A stretch of 64,000 nucleotides of DNA from Bacteroidia bacterium. Its GTDB lineage: Bacteria > Bacteroidota > Bacteroidia > J057. This document shows positions 45,663 through 57,300 of the stretch, one piece after another. The first letter of the stretch is position 1. Each line of letters opens with the position of its first letter. A program made the translations under genes and the position numbers. A model generated the notes under the pieces. It had not been told where the DNA came from. It ran no database searches and saw only the letters and a program-made list of their open reading frames with translations. Location of the stretch: the NCBI GenBank assembly GCA_033391075.1, contig JAWPMV010000001.1:7130001-7194000 (forward strand). Direction: 5' to 3'.

Positions 45663-47747
45663 ATGATCACCTACTGCCAAAAATTAGGTCCTGTAATACT
45701 TGTCATTCTTCTTTTGCACCAGGTAGCCTTTGCCCATGGTCCCGATTCGGAAGTGGATAGTCTCAAGCATGCTTATGAGATTGCTCCTACCGATTCCGCA
45801 AAATATGAAACTGCAAAATTGCTGATGCGCCAGTTTTTTGAAAATGACGCACAGCAAGGTTTGACTTATGCAGTTATGGCTTTTGATCTCGCCAAAAAAC
45901 TCGGCAAAACAGATCGATATGCTTTTCATCACAATACCAAAGGACTCTTTCTGGTTAGCCTCGGCAGGTACCAGGAAGCCGTTGATGAATTTGAGCAGGG
46001 ACTAAAGACCGTCGAACTGATAAGCAAGGAAAAGAGTAAGGCCAATTTTCTCAGTAGCCTGCATGGAAATCTGGGATTGGCTTATGGACATTTAGGAAAA
46101 CTGGAACAACAGCAAGCCGAGTATATGCAGGCACTGGAGATTGCAGAAGTCCATGGTTTTCAGAGTGCGCAGGCGATATTTACCAATAACCTTTCAAAAC
46201 TATACCTCGACCTGGGCAATCTCCCGGAGGCAAAGATTTATGTTTATAAGGCACTGGACATCATTAAAGATGTGGATATCCCGGAAGCAAAAGTACTGCC
46301 TTATCTGAATTTGGGCTCCTTTTTCCTTGCCCAAAATCAGCCTGATTCTGCCACCAAATATTTCGAAATTGGCCTTAAACATTCCGAGGCTTCAGGTTCA
46401 TTATTTGATAAAGGAGCTGCTTTGATTCAGCTTAGCGAACACCTGACCGAGCAGGGGCAATATGAAAAAGCCTATTCATATGCCAATCGAGCCATGAAAG
46501 TAGCGGAGAAAGTAGGGAATAAGGAACTCCTGATCCTGACTGATCTCGCGATGGCGCGGGTGAAGAGAAAAATGGGCAAACTCCAGGATGCTAGCTTTTG
46601 CGCAAATCGTGCCCTGGGAAATTTGGAAGGAGAATCTCCGCTAAATGAGATAAAGATCTATGAGGAACTTGAGAAAATTGCCTTAGAGAAAAAAGATTTC
46701 GAGCAGGCTCATGTTATGCAGAAAAAGATTCTGGTGCTGAGAGATACACTTCTGGACCTGGACCGGCAAAAATACATCGCCAATGCAGAGAATCGATTTA
46801 AATTAGATAAAATGCGGATTGAGGGGCTTGAGAAAGACCGGCAAATCAGTGAACAAGCGATTAAGCAAAGAAATATTGTTCTGAGTTTTTCCTTGCTAGC
46901 ACTTTTCCTGGCCGTCATTGCAGCCGCTTTCCTCTTCAGAAATATCCGTCAGAAAAGACAGTATCATATTGCACTGGAAAAGACCGTTAGGCAACGCACA
47001 GAAAAGCTGAGTGAATTAAATGCGGAACTGGAACAAGCCAATTTCGAACTTAAAGGATACAACCGAATAGTCTCCCATGATCTCAAGGCTCCTTTACACA
47101 ATATCAAAGCCCTCCTGGAGATTTTGGAAAGAGAGAACAGCGGATCGGAAGAGAATGTTCGGAATCTGATGTTTATCAATCGTAGTACAGATCAAATCCT
47201 GAAACTGCTGGATGATATATCTTCTTTCTACAATTTTGATAAGAGTCAATTAAAAAAGGAAAGCTTCTCCCTCAATACCTTGATGGAGGAAGTAAGCCTC
47301 GCATTAAGACCCCTCCTTGAAAGCCAGAAGGCTAATTTCTCTTTTCCTGACTTACCCCATGTTCATTCCTATTGGACTCCTTTATTCCTGACATTTAAAA
47401 ACCTGGTTGAAAATGGAATTAAATACAATGAGTCAAATGCTCCCCAGGTGAAAATAGATTATCGGGAAGAAAAACATGCCCATGTTTTTTTCGTTACTGA
47501 TAATGGAATCGGAATTCCCGGAAACCATTTTGAAAAAGTCTTTGAAGCTTTCAAGAGAGTTTCTCCTCATGGAAAATATAAAGGTTCTGGATTGGGATTG
47601 TCGATCTCGCAAAAAATGGTACGAGAAATAGAAGGAAGCTTGCTGATTAAAGAATCTTCTTCAGCAGGGACTAAATTTGAAATCAGAATTCCACGCAAAA
47701 ATGAAATGCCGGATTCCACCAGCAGAAAAGCAAAACTCGCCCATTAA
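45663..47747 (+). CDS. TPR-containing sensor histidine kinase
   Basis: A 694-residue protein with a signal peptide (about 1-25), a tetratricopeptide sensor region of six or so repeats (about 45-365), one membrane helix (IVLSFSLLALFLAVIAAAFLF), a coiled coil and a kinase core. HisKA phospho-acceptor is His472 in VSHDLKAPL; the HATPase domain has NLVENGIKYNES (N box), DNGIGIPG (G1) and GSGLGLSIS (G2). It senses an unknown signal in the periplasm. No response regulator is adjacent, so its partner is elsewhere. Divergent neighbours suggest it is monocistronic. Confidence 0.9.
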   Translation: MITYCQKLGPVILVILLLHQVAFAHGPDSEVDSLKHAYEIAPTDSAKYETAKLLMRQFFENDAQQGLTYAVMAFDLAKKLGKTDRYAFHHNTKGLFLVSLGRYQEAVDEFEQGLKTVELISKEKSKANFLSSLHGNLGLAYGHLGKLEQQQAEYMQALEIAEVHGFQSAQAIFTNNLSKLYLDLGNLPEAKIYVYKALDIIKDVDIPEAKVLPYLNLGSFFLAQNQPDSATKYFEIGLKHSEASGSLFDKGAALIQLSEHLTEQGQYEKAYSYANRAMKVAEKVGNKELLILTDLAMARVKRKMGKLQDASFCANRALGNLEGESPLNEIKIYEELEKIALEKKDFEQAHVMQKKILVLRDTLLDLDRQKYIANAENRFKLDKMRIEGLEKDRQISEQAIKQRNIVLSFSLLALFLAVIAAAFLFRNIRQKRQYHIALEKTVRQRTEKLSELNAELEQANFELKGYNRIVSHDLKAPLHNIKALLEILERENSGSEENVRNLMFINRSTDQILKLLDDISSFYNFDKSQLKKESFSLNTLMEEVSLALRPLLESQKANFSFPDLPHVHSYWTPLFLTFKNLVENGIKYNESNAPQVKIDYREEKHAHVFFVTDNGIGIPGNHFEKVFEAFKRVSPHGKYKGSGLGLSISQKMVREIEGSLLIKESSSAGTKFEIRIPRKNEMPDSTSRKAKLAH

Positions 47748-47904
47748 GTGTCAGCTAACTGACCCTAAAGCCGCGATAATTTTTGTGAATTTGCGCTACA
47801 ATAGAACAAATCCCCCATTAAATACTTTAATTGTTTTAACCGTTAATCCTTAGTCATTTATTGTTGGGTTAATAGCCCTTCTCACAATCAAAATTAATAT
47901 CCTT

Positions 47905-48495
47905 ATGAAAAAGTTTCTAACACTCGCTTTACTGGTTTTTGCATCTTTTGGGCTTCAGGCTCAAGCTGAAGGCGAAGAATTGAAATTCCCCGGGGTAGAC
48001 AAAAGTGTAATGGATATGGCTTACTATCCACAAAGAGCTGCTTTTAGAGCCTTTGCCAAAACAGAAGAAGATAAAGCCGCTGCACAGCCCGTTATGCGTG
48101 TAGTGTATTCTCGTCCTATGAAAAATGGAAGAACCGTTTTCGGAGAACTTCTGAAGTATGGCGATATGTGGAGAGCTGGTGCCAATGAGTCTACAGAATT
48201 ATTGTTGATGAAAGACGTAAAAGTTGGTGGAAAAACATTGGAAGCCGGTCGTTATACCATTTATGTGATTCCTAGTGAAGAGGAATGGGAAGTTCACTTC
48301 AGCACAGATACGGATGGATGGGGACACTATGCCTTCAAACCTGAAGCTAGTTCCGTCGCCTCTATCACGGTGCCTACTGCTTCAACACCTTCTGAAGTAG
48401 AAGCATTTGCGATCATGTTTGAAAAGTCAGACGATGGTGCTCATATGATTATGGCATGGGACAAAACCATGGCACGTGTACCATTTACTTTCTAG
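47905..48495 (+). CDS. DUF2911 secreted protein
   Basis: A 196-residue protein with a signal peptide (about 1-20, ending in LQAQ). The DUF2911 core covers most of the rest: VYSRPMKNGRTVFGELLKYG, WRAGANESTELL, KTLEAGRYTIYVIPSEEEW and the late AFAIMFEKSDDGAHMIMAWD. The family is widespread in Bacteroidota and has no known activity. It is a single gene ending at a strong terminator. Confidence 0.9.
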   Translation: MKKFLTLALLVFASFGLQAQAEGEELKFPGVDKSVMDMAYYPQRAAFRAFAKTEEDKAAAQPVMRVVYSRPMKNGRTVFGELLKYGDMWRAGANESTELLLMKDVKVGGKTLEAGRYTIYVIPSEEEWEVHFSTDTDGWGHYAFKPEASSVASITVPTASTPSEVEAFAIMFEKSDDGAHMIMAWDKTMARVPFTF

Positions 48496-48513
48496 GCTTT
48501 GCGATAAAGCATA

Positions 48514-48543
48514 AAAAAAGGGAGCCCTAAGGCTCCCTTTTTT
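48514..48543. terminator. Bidirectional terminator
   Basis: AAAAAAGGGAGCC (48514-48526), loop CTAA, GGCTCCCTTTTTT (48531-48543). A perfect symmetric hairpin flanked by A and T runs serves both the DUF2911 gene and the convergent minus-strand gene. Confidence 0.92.
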
Positions 48544-48555
48544 GTTTTGAATCCT

Positions 48556-48954
48556 TTAGTTTTTGATAGCTTCCCCAAGCAGATTTCCTGTCATGGAAGA
48601 AAAGCCACCCAGCAATCCGCCGGTACAAGCTGTGAGCCCAATCATGGCCCAGGCAGGAGAAACCGCTGAGCTTGCACCTCCGCTCAGTAACTCAAATATT
48701 TTCTGACTTAGCAGAGAGGCGTTTTGACTGTCCAGCCACCAGGACATTGCTCCCCAGACTATTGCAATAGCGAGAAAGCCTGAAAGAAATGCATAAGCTG
48801 GAGCTTTCTTTTTCCCAAAAAGCCTGCGTGGCCGTTTTTCACTCATGATCACCCCAACCGCCAAAGCGACAAGGACGATGATCCACCAGTCAAAGAATTT
48901 TAATCCAATAAAGGATAAGGCCGCTATCGATAGGGTTCGTAAGAGAAATTTCAT
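48556..48954 (-). CDS. Small membrane protein of unknown function
   Basis: A 132-residue protein with about four hydrophobic segments: SIAALSFIGLKFF, WWIIVLVALAVGVIM, YAFLSGFLAIAIVWGAMSWWL and AWAMIGLTACTGGLLGGFSSMTG. A basic loop (SEKRPRRLFGKKKAP) lies between. I recognise no family. It starts 3 bp after the penicillin acylase gene on the same strand, so the two form an operon. Confidence 0.7.
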   Translation of the reverse strand: MKFLLRTLSIAALSFIGLKFFDWWIIVLVALAVGVIMSEKRPRRLFGKKKAPAYAFLSGFLAIAIVWGAMSWWLDSQNASLLSQKIFELLSGGASSAVSPAWAMIGLTACTGGLLGGFSSMTGNLLGEAIKN

Positions 48955-48957
48955 TGT

Positions 48958-51432
48958 CTATTCTTTTAAGGGGCCGGAGCTAATCGAGACTTCATACAGA
49001 CGCTTTTCTTCCTGAATATCTGCAGGATTCTGCATGAAATTGAGTTTGTAATAATTTCCAATCGCCCAATCATCGATAAAGCGATCATAATTAGGATCGC
49101 CGGGATTTCCACTTTGTCCTCCCGGATAAATACCATAGGCCTCAACCTTATCGCCGAGGGAAACGACCATCCGCCAGGAAGGTCCATGAGAGCCAGAGAT
49201 TGCATTTAGAGCTGTCCCTGTTCCTGCTGTTGAGATTTTCCTTCGACTGAAAGGAGCGATCGATCTACTCAGGTGATTGATGTTCGTAGGACTATGACGC
49301 TCCCAGTTCCAATTGGCAATATCAGCTTCATCCGCTATCAAATTATCAAGGGCTCGATGGAAAGCAGCATTGATAATATAAGTCCGATCAGGAATGACTG
49401 AGTCTGCCCGAGTACTGTCTTTTTCATTTTGGTAAAAAGAGTAAAGGGCACTATCTCGCAAGATCCGAATCGTAGTGGTAGAACTTGGCCAGACCAGAGA
49501 AATCTCATCTTGTCGGAACTCATCCTCCCAAACGCCAAAGAAAACCTCTCTCCACCAACGATTGTAGAGAGTTGGACCATTTTTATCTCTGTCAAATCTA
49601 TAATCCCAATTTTTAAGAGACTGGTAAGCTGCCAGCTTTTCTCCCTGAAGAGAAATAGTATCCAGATTTTCTAAGAGAGTAGGTAAGATGTCCGCTGCCT
49701 GATTGCTATAGGTGTCTTGCTGAAAGCTTTGCATATCGCGAACACTCACGCTATCTGCTTCCGTAAGCAATTTATTGATCCTTCTTCCTCTATATCCATC
49801 AAAATTTCCGGTATAGTAATACGGATAAAGGGGCGAGGTAGGATGCTGATTGGCTGAACTCACAAAGCCCTGGGGAGGATTGAGTACATGAGGATTTTGA
49901 TCTTGCGGAATATAGTCGTTCCACATGTGTTCCTTACGACTTGCATCCATGATAAAGCGGCCCTGTTCTTCCCATTTATTCACATACTTCCCTTGCTGCC
50001 AGATGGCGATATTTCCACTGGCATCTGCAAATACAAAGTTTTGTGCCGGGCACTGATAATGCTGTAGGGCATCGACATAATCTTCATAATTTTTTGATTG
50101 AGCCAACTTTAGAAAAGTCAGACTCTCATTGGACTGCTGATGCGCCATCCAGTTGAGGGCAAGTGGCAAAGACTGTTCGCCGAAGTTGCGGTCGTACATG
50201 ACCGGCCCAACATGGGTGAAAAGCAGGGTGTCTACAAATTGGCCGCCTCCTTTAAATGTGTGAACTTCTTCACGTACACTTACCGGAAGGGTCTGATTGT
50301 CGTATTCGTAGTATTCCCGTTTATCAGATGTGAATTTTACCTGATAAAGATCGGCTACATCCTGACCTGCATTGGTCAATCCCCAGGCAATGGAGTCATT
50401 GAAACCAATTACAACCCCTGGTGCACCGGGTAAGGAAACTCCATAGGCATTGAGCTGAGGAGAATTTACCTGAACCTCATACCAAATAGAGGGCAGGCTC
50501 ATATTTAAGTGGGGGTCATTGGCTAGCATGGGACGACCGGTGATGGTCTTATCTCCGGAAACCGCCCAATTATTAGAACCCACAAAGTATTCATTGGGAT
50601 CGGGAGCAGTATTGGCACCTGCAATCAGCATTTGACCTGGGTCATAATCTGCAGGCGCTGGAGGAGATAGTTTTTTGATACGCCTCCTTCTGATTCGAAC
50701 GGGATCTGGAATGATCGGTTTGTCATCATAGGGGTACTCCGGATACAAAATATTGAATCGTTCTCTTCCCCAGAGTTTGATCGCATTGGTATAACCAATA
50801 TCATTGACTCGAAAAGCCAGACTATTAGCCATGTATTTTAGCAAAAGAGCTGATTTATACACAGACCATGCTTCTGGCTTATAGCCGAGCAATTTGTATT
50901 CTATCGGTAGGTCTTTCTCTGATAATTGTTGAATGTAGGCATTTACTCCGGCCGCATAGGATTCCATGACGTCCTTTGTTAAAGGATTTTCCAGCATGGC
51001 TTTGGAGGACTTTTCCGCTGCGAATGGAATTCCTTTTCTACGATTACTTCTGTCCATTTCCAGCACACGCTCTCCTGGTCCCGGTCCCACAATCTCAGTG
51101 AGCCTTCCTGCAGCAGCCATTACCTGAAATTCCATTTGCCATAGACGGTCCTTCGCCGTTATATAACCTTGTATATAGGCCATGTCTTCGAGAGAGCTGG
51201 CGAAAATATGGGGAACCCCTCTTTCGTCATACACCACTTTTGCATCCTTGTCGAGTGAAGGAAGAGACAAATTGAGTGGAGCATGTTGATCCTGAGACAC
51301 TGCATTTTGCCAAAATCCCCTGAAAGGATTGAGGAAATCACCCAAGGCGGGAGCAGGGCCTGCCGGAAAGTATAGGGCAATTGCAATAGCAGCAGTAAAT
51401 AGAAGCGAGATGAAAAACTTTACCCAACGCAT
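48958..51432 (-). CDS. Penicillin acylase family protein
   Basis: An 824-residue Ntn-hydrolase precursor with an N-terminal membrane or signal segment. The alpha-chain region (about 65-280) has ERGVPHIFASSLEDMAYIQGY, and the spacer ends before the beta chain at Gly285-Ser286-Asn-Asn-Trp. Ser286 should become the catalytic N-terminal nucleophile. GRPMLANDPHLNMSLPSIWYE and SNESLTFLKLAQS follow. The family hydrolyses acyl amides, including beta-lactam side chains and acyl-homoserine lactones (quorum quenching); substrate not assigned. The downstream gene is the small membrane protein. Confidence 0.9.
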   Translation of the reverse strand: MRWVKFFISLLFTAAIAIALYFPAGPAPALGDFLNPFRGFWQNAVSQDQHAPLNLSLPSLDKDAKVVYDERGVPHIFASSLEDMAYIQGYITAKDRLWQMEFQVMAAAGRLTEIVGPGPGERVLEMDRSNRRKGIPFAAEKSSKAMLENPLTKDVMESYAAGVNAYIQQLSEKDLPIEYKLLGYKPEAWSVYKSALLLKYMANSLAFRVNDIGYTNAIKLWGRERFNILYPEYPYDDKPIIPDPVRIRRRRIKKLSPPAPADYDPGQMLIAGANTAPDPNEYFVGSNNWAVSGDKTITGRPMLANDPHLNMSLPSIWYEVQVNSPQLNAYGVSLPGAPGVVIGFNDSIAWGLTNAGQDVADLYQVKFTSDKREYYEYDNQTLPVSVREEVHTFKGGGQFVDTLLFTHVGPVMYDRNFGEQSLPLALNWMAHQQSNESLTFLKLAQSKNYEDYVDALQHYQCPAQNFVFADASGNIAIWQQGKYVNKWEEQGRFIMDASRKEHMWNDYIPQDQNPHVLNPPQGFVSSANQHPTSPLYPYYYTGNFDGYRGRRINKLLTEADSVSVRDMQSFQQDTYSNQAADILPTLLENLDTISLQGEKLAAYQSLKNWDYRFDRDKNGPTLYNRWWREVFFGVWEDEFRQDEISLVWPSSTTTIRILRDSALYSFYQNEKDSTRADSVIPDRTYIINAAFHRALDNLIADEADIANWNWERHSPTNINHLSRSIAPFSRRKISTAGTGTALNAISGSHGPSWRMVVSLGDKVEAYGIYPGGQSGNPGDPNYDRFIDDWAIGNYYKLNFMQNPADIQEEKRLYEVSISSGPLKE

Positions 51433-51516
51433 ACAGTCGGCAATATAGATTTATGTTAGTCCCTTTGTCTTTGGCTATGCCTTTTTCCTTCGATAAAATG
51501 GATCGAAGGATTTACA

Positions 51517-51543
51517 AAATAAAAAAACCATCCCGAAGGATGG
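51517..51543 (-). terminator. Terminator of the Fe-S carrier gene
   Basis: CCATCC (51528-51533), loop CGAA, GGATGG (51538-51543); on the minus strand it is followed by a TTTTTTTATTTT tract. Confidence 0.88.
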
Positions 51544-51575
51544 CATTTTATTTCAAAATTCTATGAATTATCGAA

Positions 51576-51917
51576 TTAAACGGAGAAACTTTCTCCGCAA
51601 GCGCAGGTTCTGCTGGCATTTGGATTGGCAAAATGAAAGCCTTGTCCATGAAGGCCACCGGAATAATCCAGCTCAGTACCTACCAGGTAAAGCAAACTCT
51701 TCATATTGACAAATATCTTGATGCCTTTGTCCTCAATCACCTGATCGCCGGGCAGTTCCTGATTATCAAAATCCAGTTTATAGGTCAATCCGGAGCAACC
51801 GCCTCCTTCTACACTTACCCGCAGCCCATAACTCTCATCATAGCCTTCTTTATCTCTCAGGCTTCCAATGTGAGTAAAAGCGTTTTCCGATACCTTGATC
51901 ATCGGTTCTTGTTGCAT
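51576..51917 (-). CDS. A-type iron-sulfur cluster carrier
   Basis: A 113-residue IscA/SufA/ErpA-type protein. The three cluster-binding cysteines are present: Cys41 in GGGCSG and the Cys105-x-Cys107 pair in RTCACGESF. The family carries a [4Fe-4S] or [2Fe-2S] cluster to apoproteins. It is alone, without isc or suf genes, as is common for ErpA-like copies. It is divergent from the topoisomerase gene. Confidence 0.92.
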   Translation of the reverse strand: MQQEPMIKVSENAFTHIGSLRDKEGYDESYGLRVSVEGGGCSGLTYKLDFDNQELPGDQVIEDKGIKIFVNMKSLLYLVGTELDYSGGLHGQGFHFANPNASRTCACGESFSV

Positions 51918-52102
51918 ATCTCTTCTTTAAAAGGTTTCCACAAAGGTAAATAGGTTTTTTCAATACTCCTTGTACGATTTTTGTCTGGATAAAGTTAATG
52001 TGAATAATTTGTTTAAATACTAATTTTTATTGCATTGTATTTCTTTTTATTTTCGCTTTGCTTAGTTTTTTAGCGAACCAACACAGAACAAAAAATCTCA
52101 AA

Positions 52103-53983
52103 ATGGCTAAAACTCCAATTTATAACGAGGATAGTATTAAGTCGCTCGATTGGCGCGAGCACATACGCTTGCGTCCGGGTATGTATATCGGAAAGCTGGG
52201 AGATGGATCCTCTCAGGATGATGGGGTTTACATTTTGGTGAAAGAGGTGATTGACAACTCGATTGATGAGTATGTGATGGGACATGGAAAGAAAATTGAT
52301 ATCAGCATCAAAGAGGGGGAAGTTGTGATTCGCGATTTTGGGAGAGGGATACCTTTGGGGAAAGTGATTGATTGTGTATCAAAAATAAATACCGGAGGTA
52401 AGTATGATTCGGAGGCTTTTAAGAAATCTGTGGGATTGAATGGGGTAGGTACAAAGGCTGTCAATGCCCTTTCAGATTATTTCAGGGTTGAGTCAGTGAG
52501 GGATGGAAAAATAAAAGTAGCTGAATTTGAAAAAGGAGACATTGTCAAAGACCATAAAGTTAAAAAATCCAAGGAGGAAAATGGGACAACGGTAATTTTC
52601 AGGCCGGATAAAAGCGTATTTAAAAATTATAGATTCAGACCAGAGTATCTGGAAAATCAGATCTGGAATTATGCCTACCTGAATTCAGGTCTTTCCCTTT
52701 TTATGAATGGGAAACGCTTTTATTCAAAAAATGGACTGCTTGACCTCCTTCAGAATAAAACAGATCCCGAAGCTATTCGCTATCCGATCATTCATTTGAA
52801 AGGATATGACATTGAAGTGGCCTTAACCCATGGCAATAGTTATGGAGAGGAATATTATTCTTTTGTTAATGGCCAATACACTTCTCAGGGAGGAACTCAT
52901 TTGCAAGCCTTTCGGGAAGCGATTGTTAAAACGGTTAGAGAATTCTACAATAAAAGCTTTGATACTACGGATGTAAGAGCTTCTATCATTGGAGCCATCA
53001 GTATTCGTGTACAAGAGCCTGTTTTTGAATCTCAAACCAAGACCAAGCTTGGCTCCCTGAATATTGGCCCGGAAGGTCCAACGGTACGGACCTTTATCAA
53101 TGACTTCCTGACCAAAGAGCTTGACAATTATCTGCACAAGCATCCCGACGCAGCAGAGGCCCTTTTGAAAAGGATTCTTCAATCGGAAAGAGAGAGAAAA
53201 GAAATTGCCGGGATTAAAAAACTGGCAACTCAGAGAGCCAAGAAAGCCAATCTTCATAATAAAAAACTCAGAGATTGCCGGGTTCACTATAGCGATAAGC
53301 GCAAGGATGAGGAGAAAAAGCTTAGTACCACCCTGTTTATCACGGAGGGTGACTCTGCCAGTGGTTCTATTACCAAGGCACGAGATGTAGATACCCAGGC
53401 TGTATTCAGTTTAAGAGGTAAACCTCTCAACTGTTTTGGGATGAGTAAGAAAGTGGTCTATGAAAATGAAGAACTGAACCTTCTCCAACATGCCCTCAAC
53501 ATTGAGGATGGTTTGGAAAATCTTCGATATAATAATGTAGTGATTGCAACGGATGCAGATGTAGATGGAATGCACATTCGTTTGTTGCTACTTACCTTCT
53601 TCCTGCAGTTCTTCCCGGATCTTGTACGCGGAGGGCATCTTTTCATTTTGGAAACACCACTTTTCCGGGTGAGAAATAAAAAGAAAACCTTCTATTGCTA
53701 TTCGGAAGATGAAAAGCAGAAGGCGATGAAAGAGCTGGGAGGTAAGCCGGAAATTACCCGATTTAAAGGACTGGGAGAAATCTCACCCAGCGAGTTTGGA
53801 CAATTCATTGGCGAAGACATCAGGCTGATGCCAGTGATGATTCGCCCGGATACCGGCATTGCTGATCTGCTTAAATATTATATGGGTAAGAATACGCCGG
53901 ATCGTCAACAGTTCATTATCAAAAACCTTCGTCACGAAAAAGATATCGTTGAAGAGAAGGAGCAAGAACTGGAACCCGCTTAA
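52103..53983 (+). CDS. parE: DNA topoisomerase IV subunit B
   Basis: A 626-residue type IIA topoisomerase ATPase subunit. The start at 52103 gives [20 protein letters not shown]; the earlier ATG adds an unlikely 15 residues. ATPase residues are in [11 protein letters not shown] and DFGRGIP, then [17 protein letters not shown]. The Toprim domain shows [12 protein letters not shown] and [12 protein letters not shown]. The C-terminal end is [18 protein letters not shown]. The length and N-terminus fit Bacteroidota ParE better than GyrB. It decatenates chromosomes with ParC, which is not in the window. Confidence 0.9.
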   Translation: MAKTPIYNEDSIKSLDWREHIRLRPGMYIGKLGDGSSQDDGVYILVKEVIDNSIDEYVMGHGKKIDISIKEGEVVIRDFGRGIPLGKVIDCVSKINTGGKYDSEAFKKSVGLNGVGTKAVNALSDYFRVESVRDGKIKVAEFEKGDIVKDHKVKKSKEENGTTVIFRPDKSVFKNYRFRPEYLENQIWNYAYLNSGLSLFMNGKRFYSKNGLLDLLQNKTDPEAIRYPIIHLKGYDIEVALTHGNSYGEEYYSFVNGQYTSQGGTHLQAFREAIVKTVREFYNKSFDTTDVRASIIGAISIRVQEPVFESQTKTKLGSLNIGPEGPTVRTFINDFLTKELDNYLHKHPDAAEALLKRILQSERERKEIAGIKKLATQRAKKANLHNKKLRDCRVHYSDKRKDEEKKLSTTLFITEGDSASGSITKARDVDTQAVFSLRGKPLNCFGMSKKVVYENEELNLLQHALNIEDGLENLRYNNVVIATDADVDGMHIRLLLLTFFLQFFPDLVRGGHLFILETPLFRVRNKKKTFYCYSEDEKQKAMKELGGKPEITRFKGLGEISPSEFGQFIGEDIRLMPVMIRPDTGIADLLKYYMGKNTPDRQQFIIKNLRHEKDIVEEKEQELEPA

Positions 53984-54391
53984 AAAGGAGTTGATCTTAC
54001 AAGACTCAGAAAATTCAGCCTGAAATATTGACCATTCACGCAAAACTCCTGACAGCTTAAGGGGAGAAAAAGTCCATTCCCTGCATATTAAGGACATTTT
54101 TAGGCGTAAATAAACAACCAAAGAGGTGTCGATATCGTATATAAAGTAGCTGAAAAGTGGTAGTATTCTTACACGCTGCCTTACAAACCTCTAGAATTAA
54201 TTTAAGAAACAAAGAACCCATCTCTGGAATTCGCCTGAGATATACCGTTTATTTTATTTGAAGTTTCGAATGTAGCCCGATTCTTGCACGGTATTTATCG
54301 ATAGGTAATTTTCAGAAAATTGGAATAAGTCTTTTCGTCATTGCTTTGAACGAGCAAAGAGGCTTCTTGTGCCATTGATTGATGTATAGAA
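53984..54391. other. Intergenic stretch, nothing assigned
   Basis: 408 bp between parE and the GH3-like gene. I see no gene, RNA or clear terminator. A distant AGGAGTT/AACTCCT pair (53986-53992, 54044-54050) and AT-rich promoter-like sequence around 54245-54310 are the only features. Confidence 0.4.
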
Positions 54392-57300
54392 ATGCGTAAT
54401 AGACTCCATGTATTTGGTATGTGGATCGCTGGCTCCATGGTGGCGCTAACAGCGACCTTATACTCTCCAGAAGTAAAGCATAGGACCGTTCCGGTTGCTT
54501 TCCTTCAGGCAGAGAGTCGTTGGGCAGATTCTATTGTCCAAAATATGAGCACATCTGCCAAGATCAATCAGATGTTTATCCTGGTTGATTCGGCGAAAGA
54601 AGATGTGGCTGATACCAGTCTGTATACCTTCCTCCAGGAACATCAGCCGGGAGGACTACTCTTTAGAAATTACGACCTCAAGACTCAATATTATTCAACA
54701 AAAAAAGCGCAGGAAGTAAGTGATGTTCCTTTGCTGATTGGCTTGGATGAAAGGAGTGAAGATCCTAACTGGATTCATTTGCCGGATGCACTGGCACTTT
54801 CTTCCATTGAAGATGAGGAACTGCTCAAAGAATTAGGGAAAGGCCTCGGAAAACAAGGCAAAGAATTGGGCCTGGACTTTTTGTTAAGCCCGGCATTTGC
54901 ACCTGTCTATACGGCCCAAAACCGCAATAGATTGTCTGGAAGGGAGAAAATCCTGAATAAGGGTATTAGCAAGGAAAAACTTCTGGCTGTCCCTAAAGAG
55001 GTCAAGGCATTCTTCCCCGGCATATTTGATAGCTTAAAAATCAGAGAGGAATTAGCTCCTTATAAAGCTTTGGCTAAAGCAGGTGCTCCTGCTTTGATGT
55101 TGGAGCGAGAGCAACTTTCGCCCATCAAAACTCATTTCCATAAAAAAGGTCTAATTCAGGAATCTTTAAAAGATGAGATCGGTTTTGAAGGATTGTTGAT
55201 GGTCGACATTTCTGACCTGAATACACAGGATAAGAGTGAATCTTATTTGCGTAAAGCAGTGCAAGTAGGTGTGGATTTATTGATGATAAATAGAGTTCAA
55301 TTGCCGGATGCACACTTCATAGTTCAGGACATGCTAAATCGAGGTGCGATGGATGTCCAGGATTTGAACAAGCATGTAAAAAGAAGCTTGTTAGCAAGAA
55401 CCTGGACAGCTAAAAAATCTCATCAAATAGGAAGCGGAGAAGAAGATTCACTTAGCATTGATAAAAGTCAGATTGCTTATCTCAATCAGCGGATATCAAA
55501 TGCCAAATTGACCTTGCTTCGAGACCGAGAAGGTTTAATTCCCTTTTCTCATTTACGAGACAAGCGAATCCATTTGAGTAGCCTGGGAGAAGAAGTTCCG
55601 CACTTGCTTTCAGGTATGAGATCTTATGGACCGGTAAGTAATACCGACTTTAGGCCAGGAGAGAAAAGTCCCTGGGCTGCTTTACCCGTCAGAACATTAC
55701 GTACCTATAATCCTGTGATTCTTTCATTGTCTGGTCAGGTGCCGGATGAAAGAAGAGATACTGCATTCATCTCCTCTGTAAAAAAGCTTACAGAGGAAAC
55801 AGATGTAATATTTGTCAACTTCGCTTCTACAGAAGCTTTGGAAGTAATGCCTGAATTTTCCCAGGTATTGCAGGTCTATGGTTCTGACTCTCTTTCTCAG
55901 GCACAAACGGCTCAGCTTCTTTTTGGAGGAATTGCGGCAGCGGGTAAACTTCCTGCAGAAGTAGGACCTTATGCCTATGAATCGGGATTGAAGACGGAAA
56001 TAAGCCGCTTGAAAACAAGTAGACCGGAAGCAGTTGGAATTGATTCAAAAGAGCTGGCTGTCATTGATAGCATCGTATATGAAGGTATAGGCTCCTATGC
56101 CATGCCTGGTTGCCAGGTGATGGTGATCAAAGGGGGAAATATAATTTTCAATGAGAGTTATGGCCATCATACCTATGCTCGGAGGAGAGGGGTATTTCCA
56201 ACGGATATTTATGATCTCGCTTCTGTTACCAAAGTAGCAGCAACTACTATGGCTGCCATGCATATGTATGAAAAAGGCAAGCTGAAGCCAGAGCATAGAT
56301 TGGGAAGGTTTTTCCGCGATCAAATCGTAATGGTTGATTCCATTAGAGTCCTGGACACCCTGTTTGTAGGGCTGGATAGCGTAATGCGGCAAGATACTGC
56401 CTTGCTTGCTAGTTTGGAGCCCAAGGTCGATACACAGTCTCTCTTTGTGAAAGTGTGGATGGGTTCTCGTCCAGGTCCATGGTTAGATACCCTGGAATTG
56501 CCGGGAGATTCGGTGATATTGGTGAAGTCTGTTAAGGCAGGTAAGATGAAGAAGCGAGGTTCTGTTTTCCAGGCCAGAATTGGAGAGATGATGTCTCATA
56601 CTTCCGGTTTGCCAGCAGGATTGCCAATTCGTCGCTTTACCAATTACCAAAGTAAAAGAAGAAAAATAGGCAAGTACGACAGGTACTTTCAGCCGAGAAG
56701 AGATAGCTTGTATAGTATACAGGTTGCAGGAGGATTTTACCTCCGAAATGACTACCTCGATTCCCTTTGGCAGGATAGCAAACTGATCGAAATGAGTCCT
56801 GCAAAGGAATATGAGTATAGTGATGCCAATATGATTCTGATTCAACAGGCAATAGATTCAATCAATCGTCAGCCGATGGATAGTTTCTTGCAGCGCGTTT
56901 ATTATGAACGCCTGGGAATGCAGAATACAGCTTTCAGACCTAGAGAAAGGTTTGAAGAAGATCGTCTGATCCCTACAGAATACGACGCTCGCTGGAGAGG
57001 TCAGCTATTGAGGGGATATGTACATGATCCTACTTCCGCATTGATGGGAGGAGTCGCTGGGAATGCGGGCTTATTTGCGAATGCTGGCGACCTGGCCATA
57101 CTATTCCAAATGTTGCTCAATGGAGGAACATATGGAGGCGAACGCTACTTGAGTGCTCGTACGATCAAGACGTTCACCCGAACTCAGGGAGCTCATAGAG
57201 GTTATGGCTTTGATAAGCAGCCCGGTGGGCCCTATATCATCGCGGAAAGTGCTTCGCCTCGTACCTATGGACATACCGGATTTACAGGTACCTGCGTATG

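Noticed and set aside
53783-54121. Minus-strand frame over the parE end and following gap
   Set aside because: Most of it lies antisense to parE, and the rest has no family resemblance.
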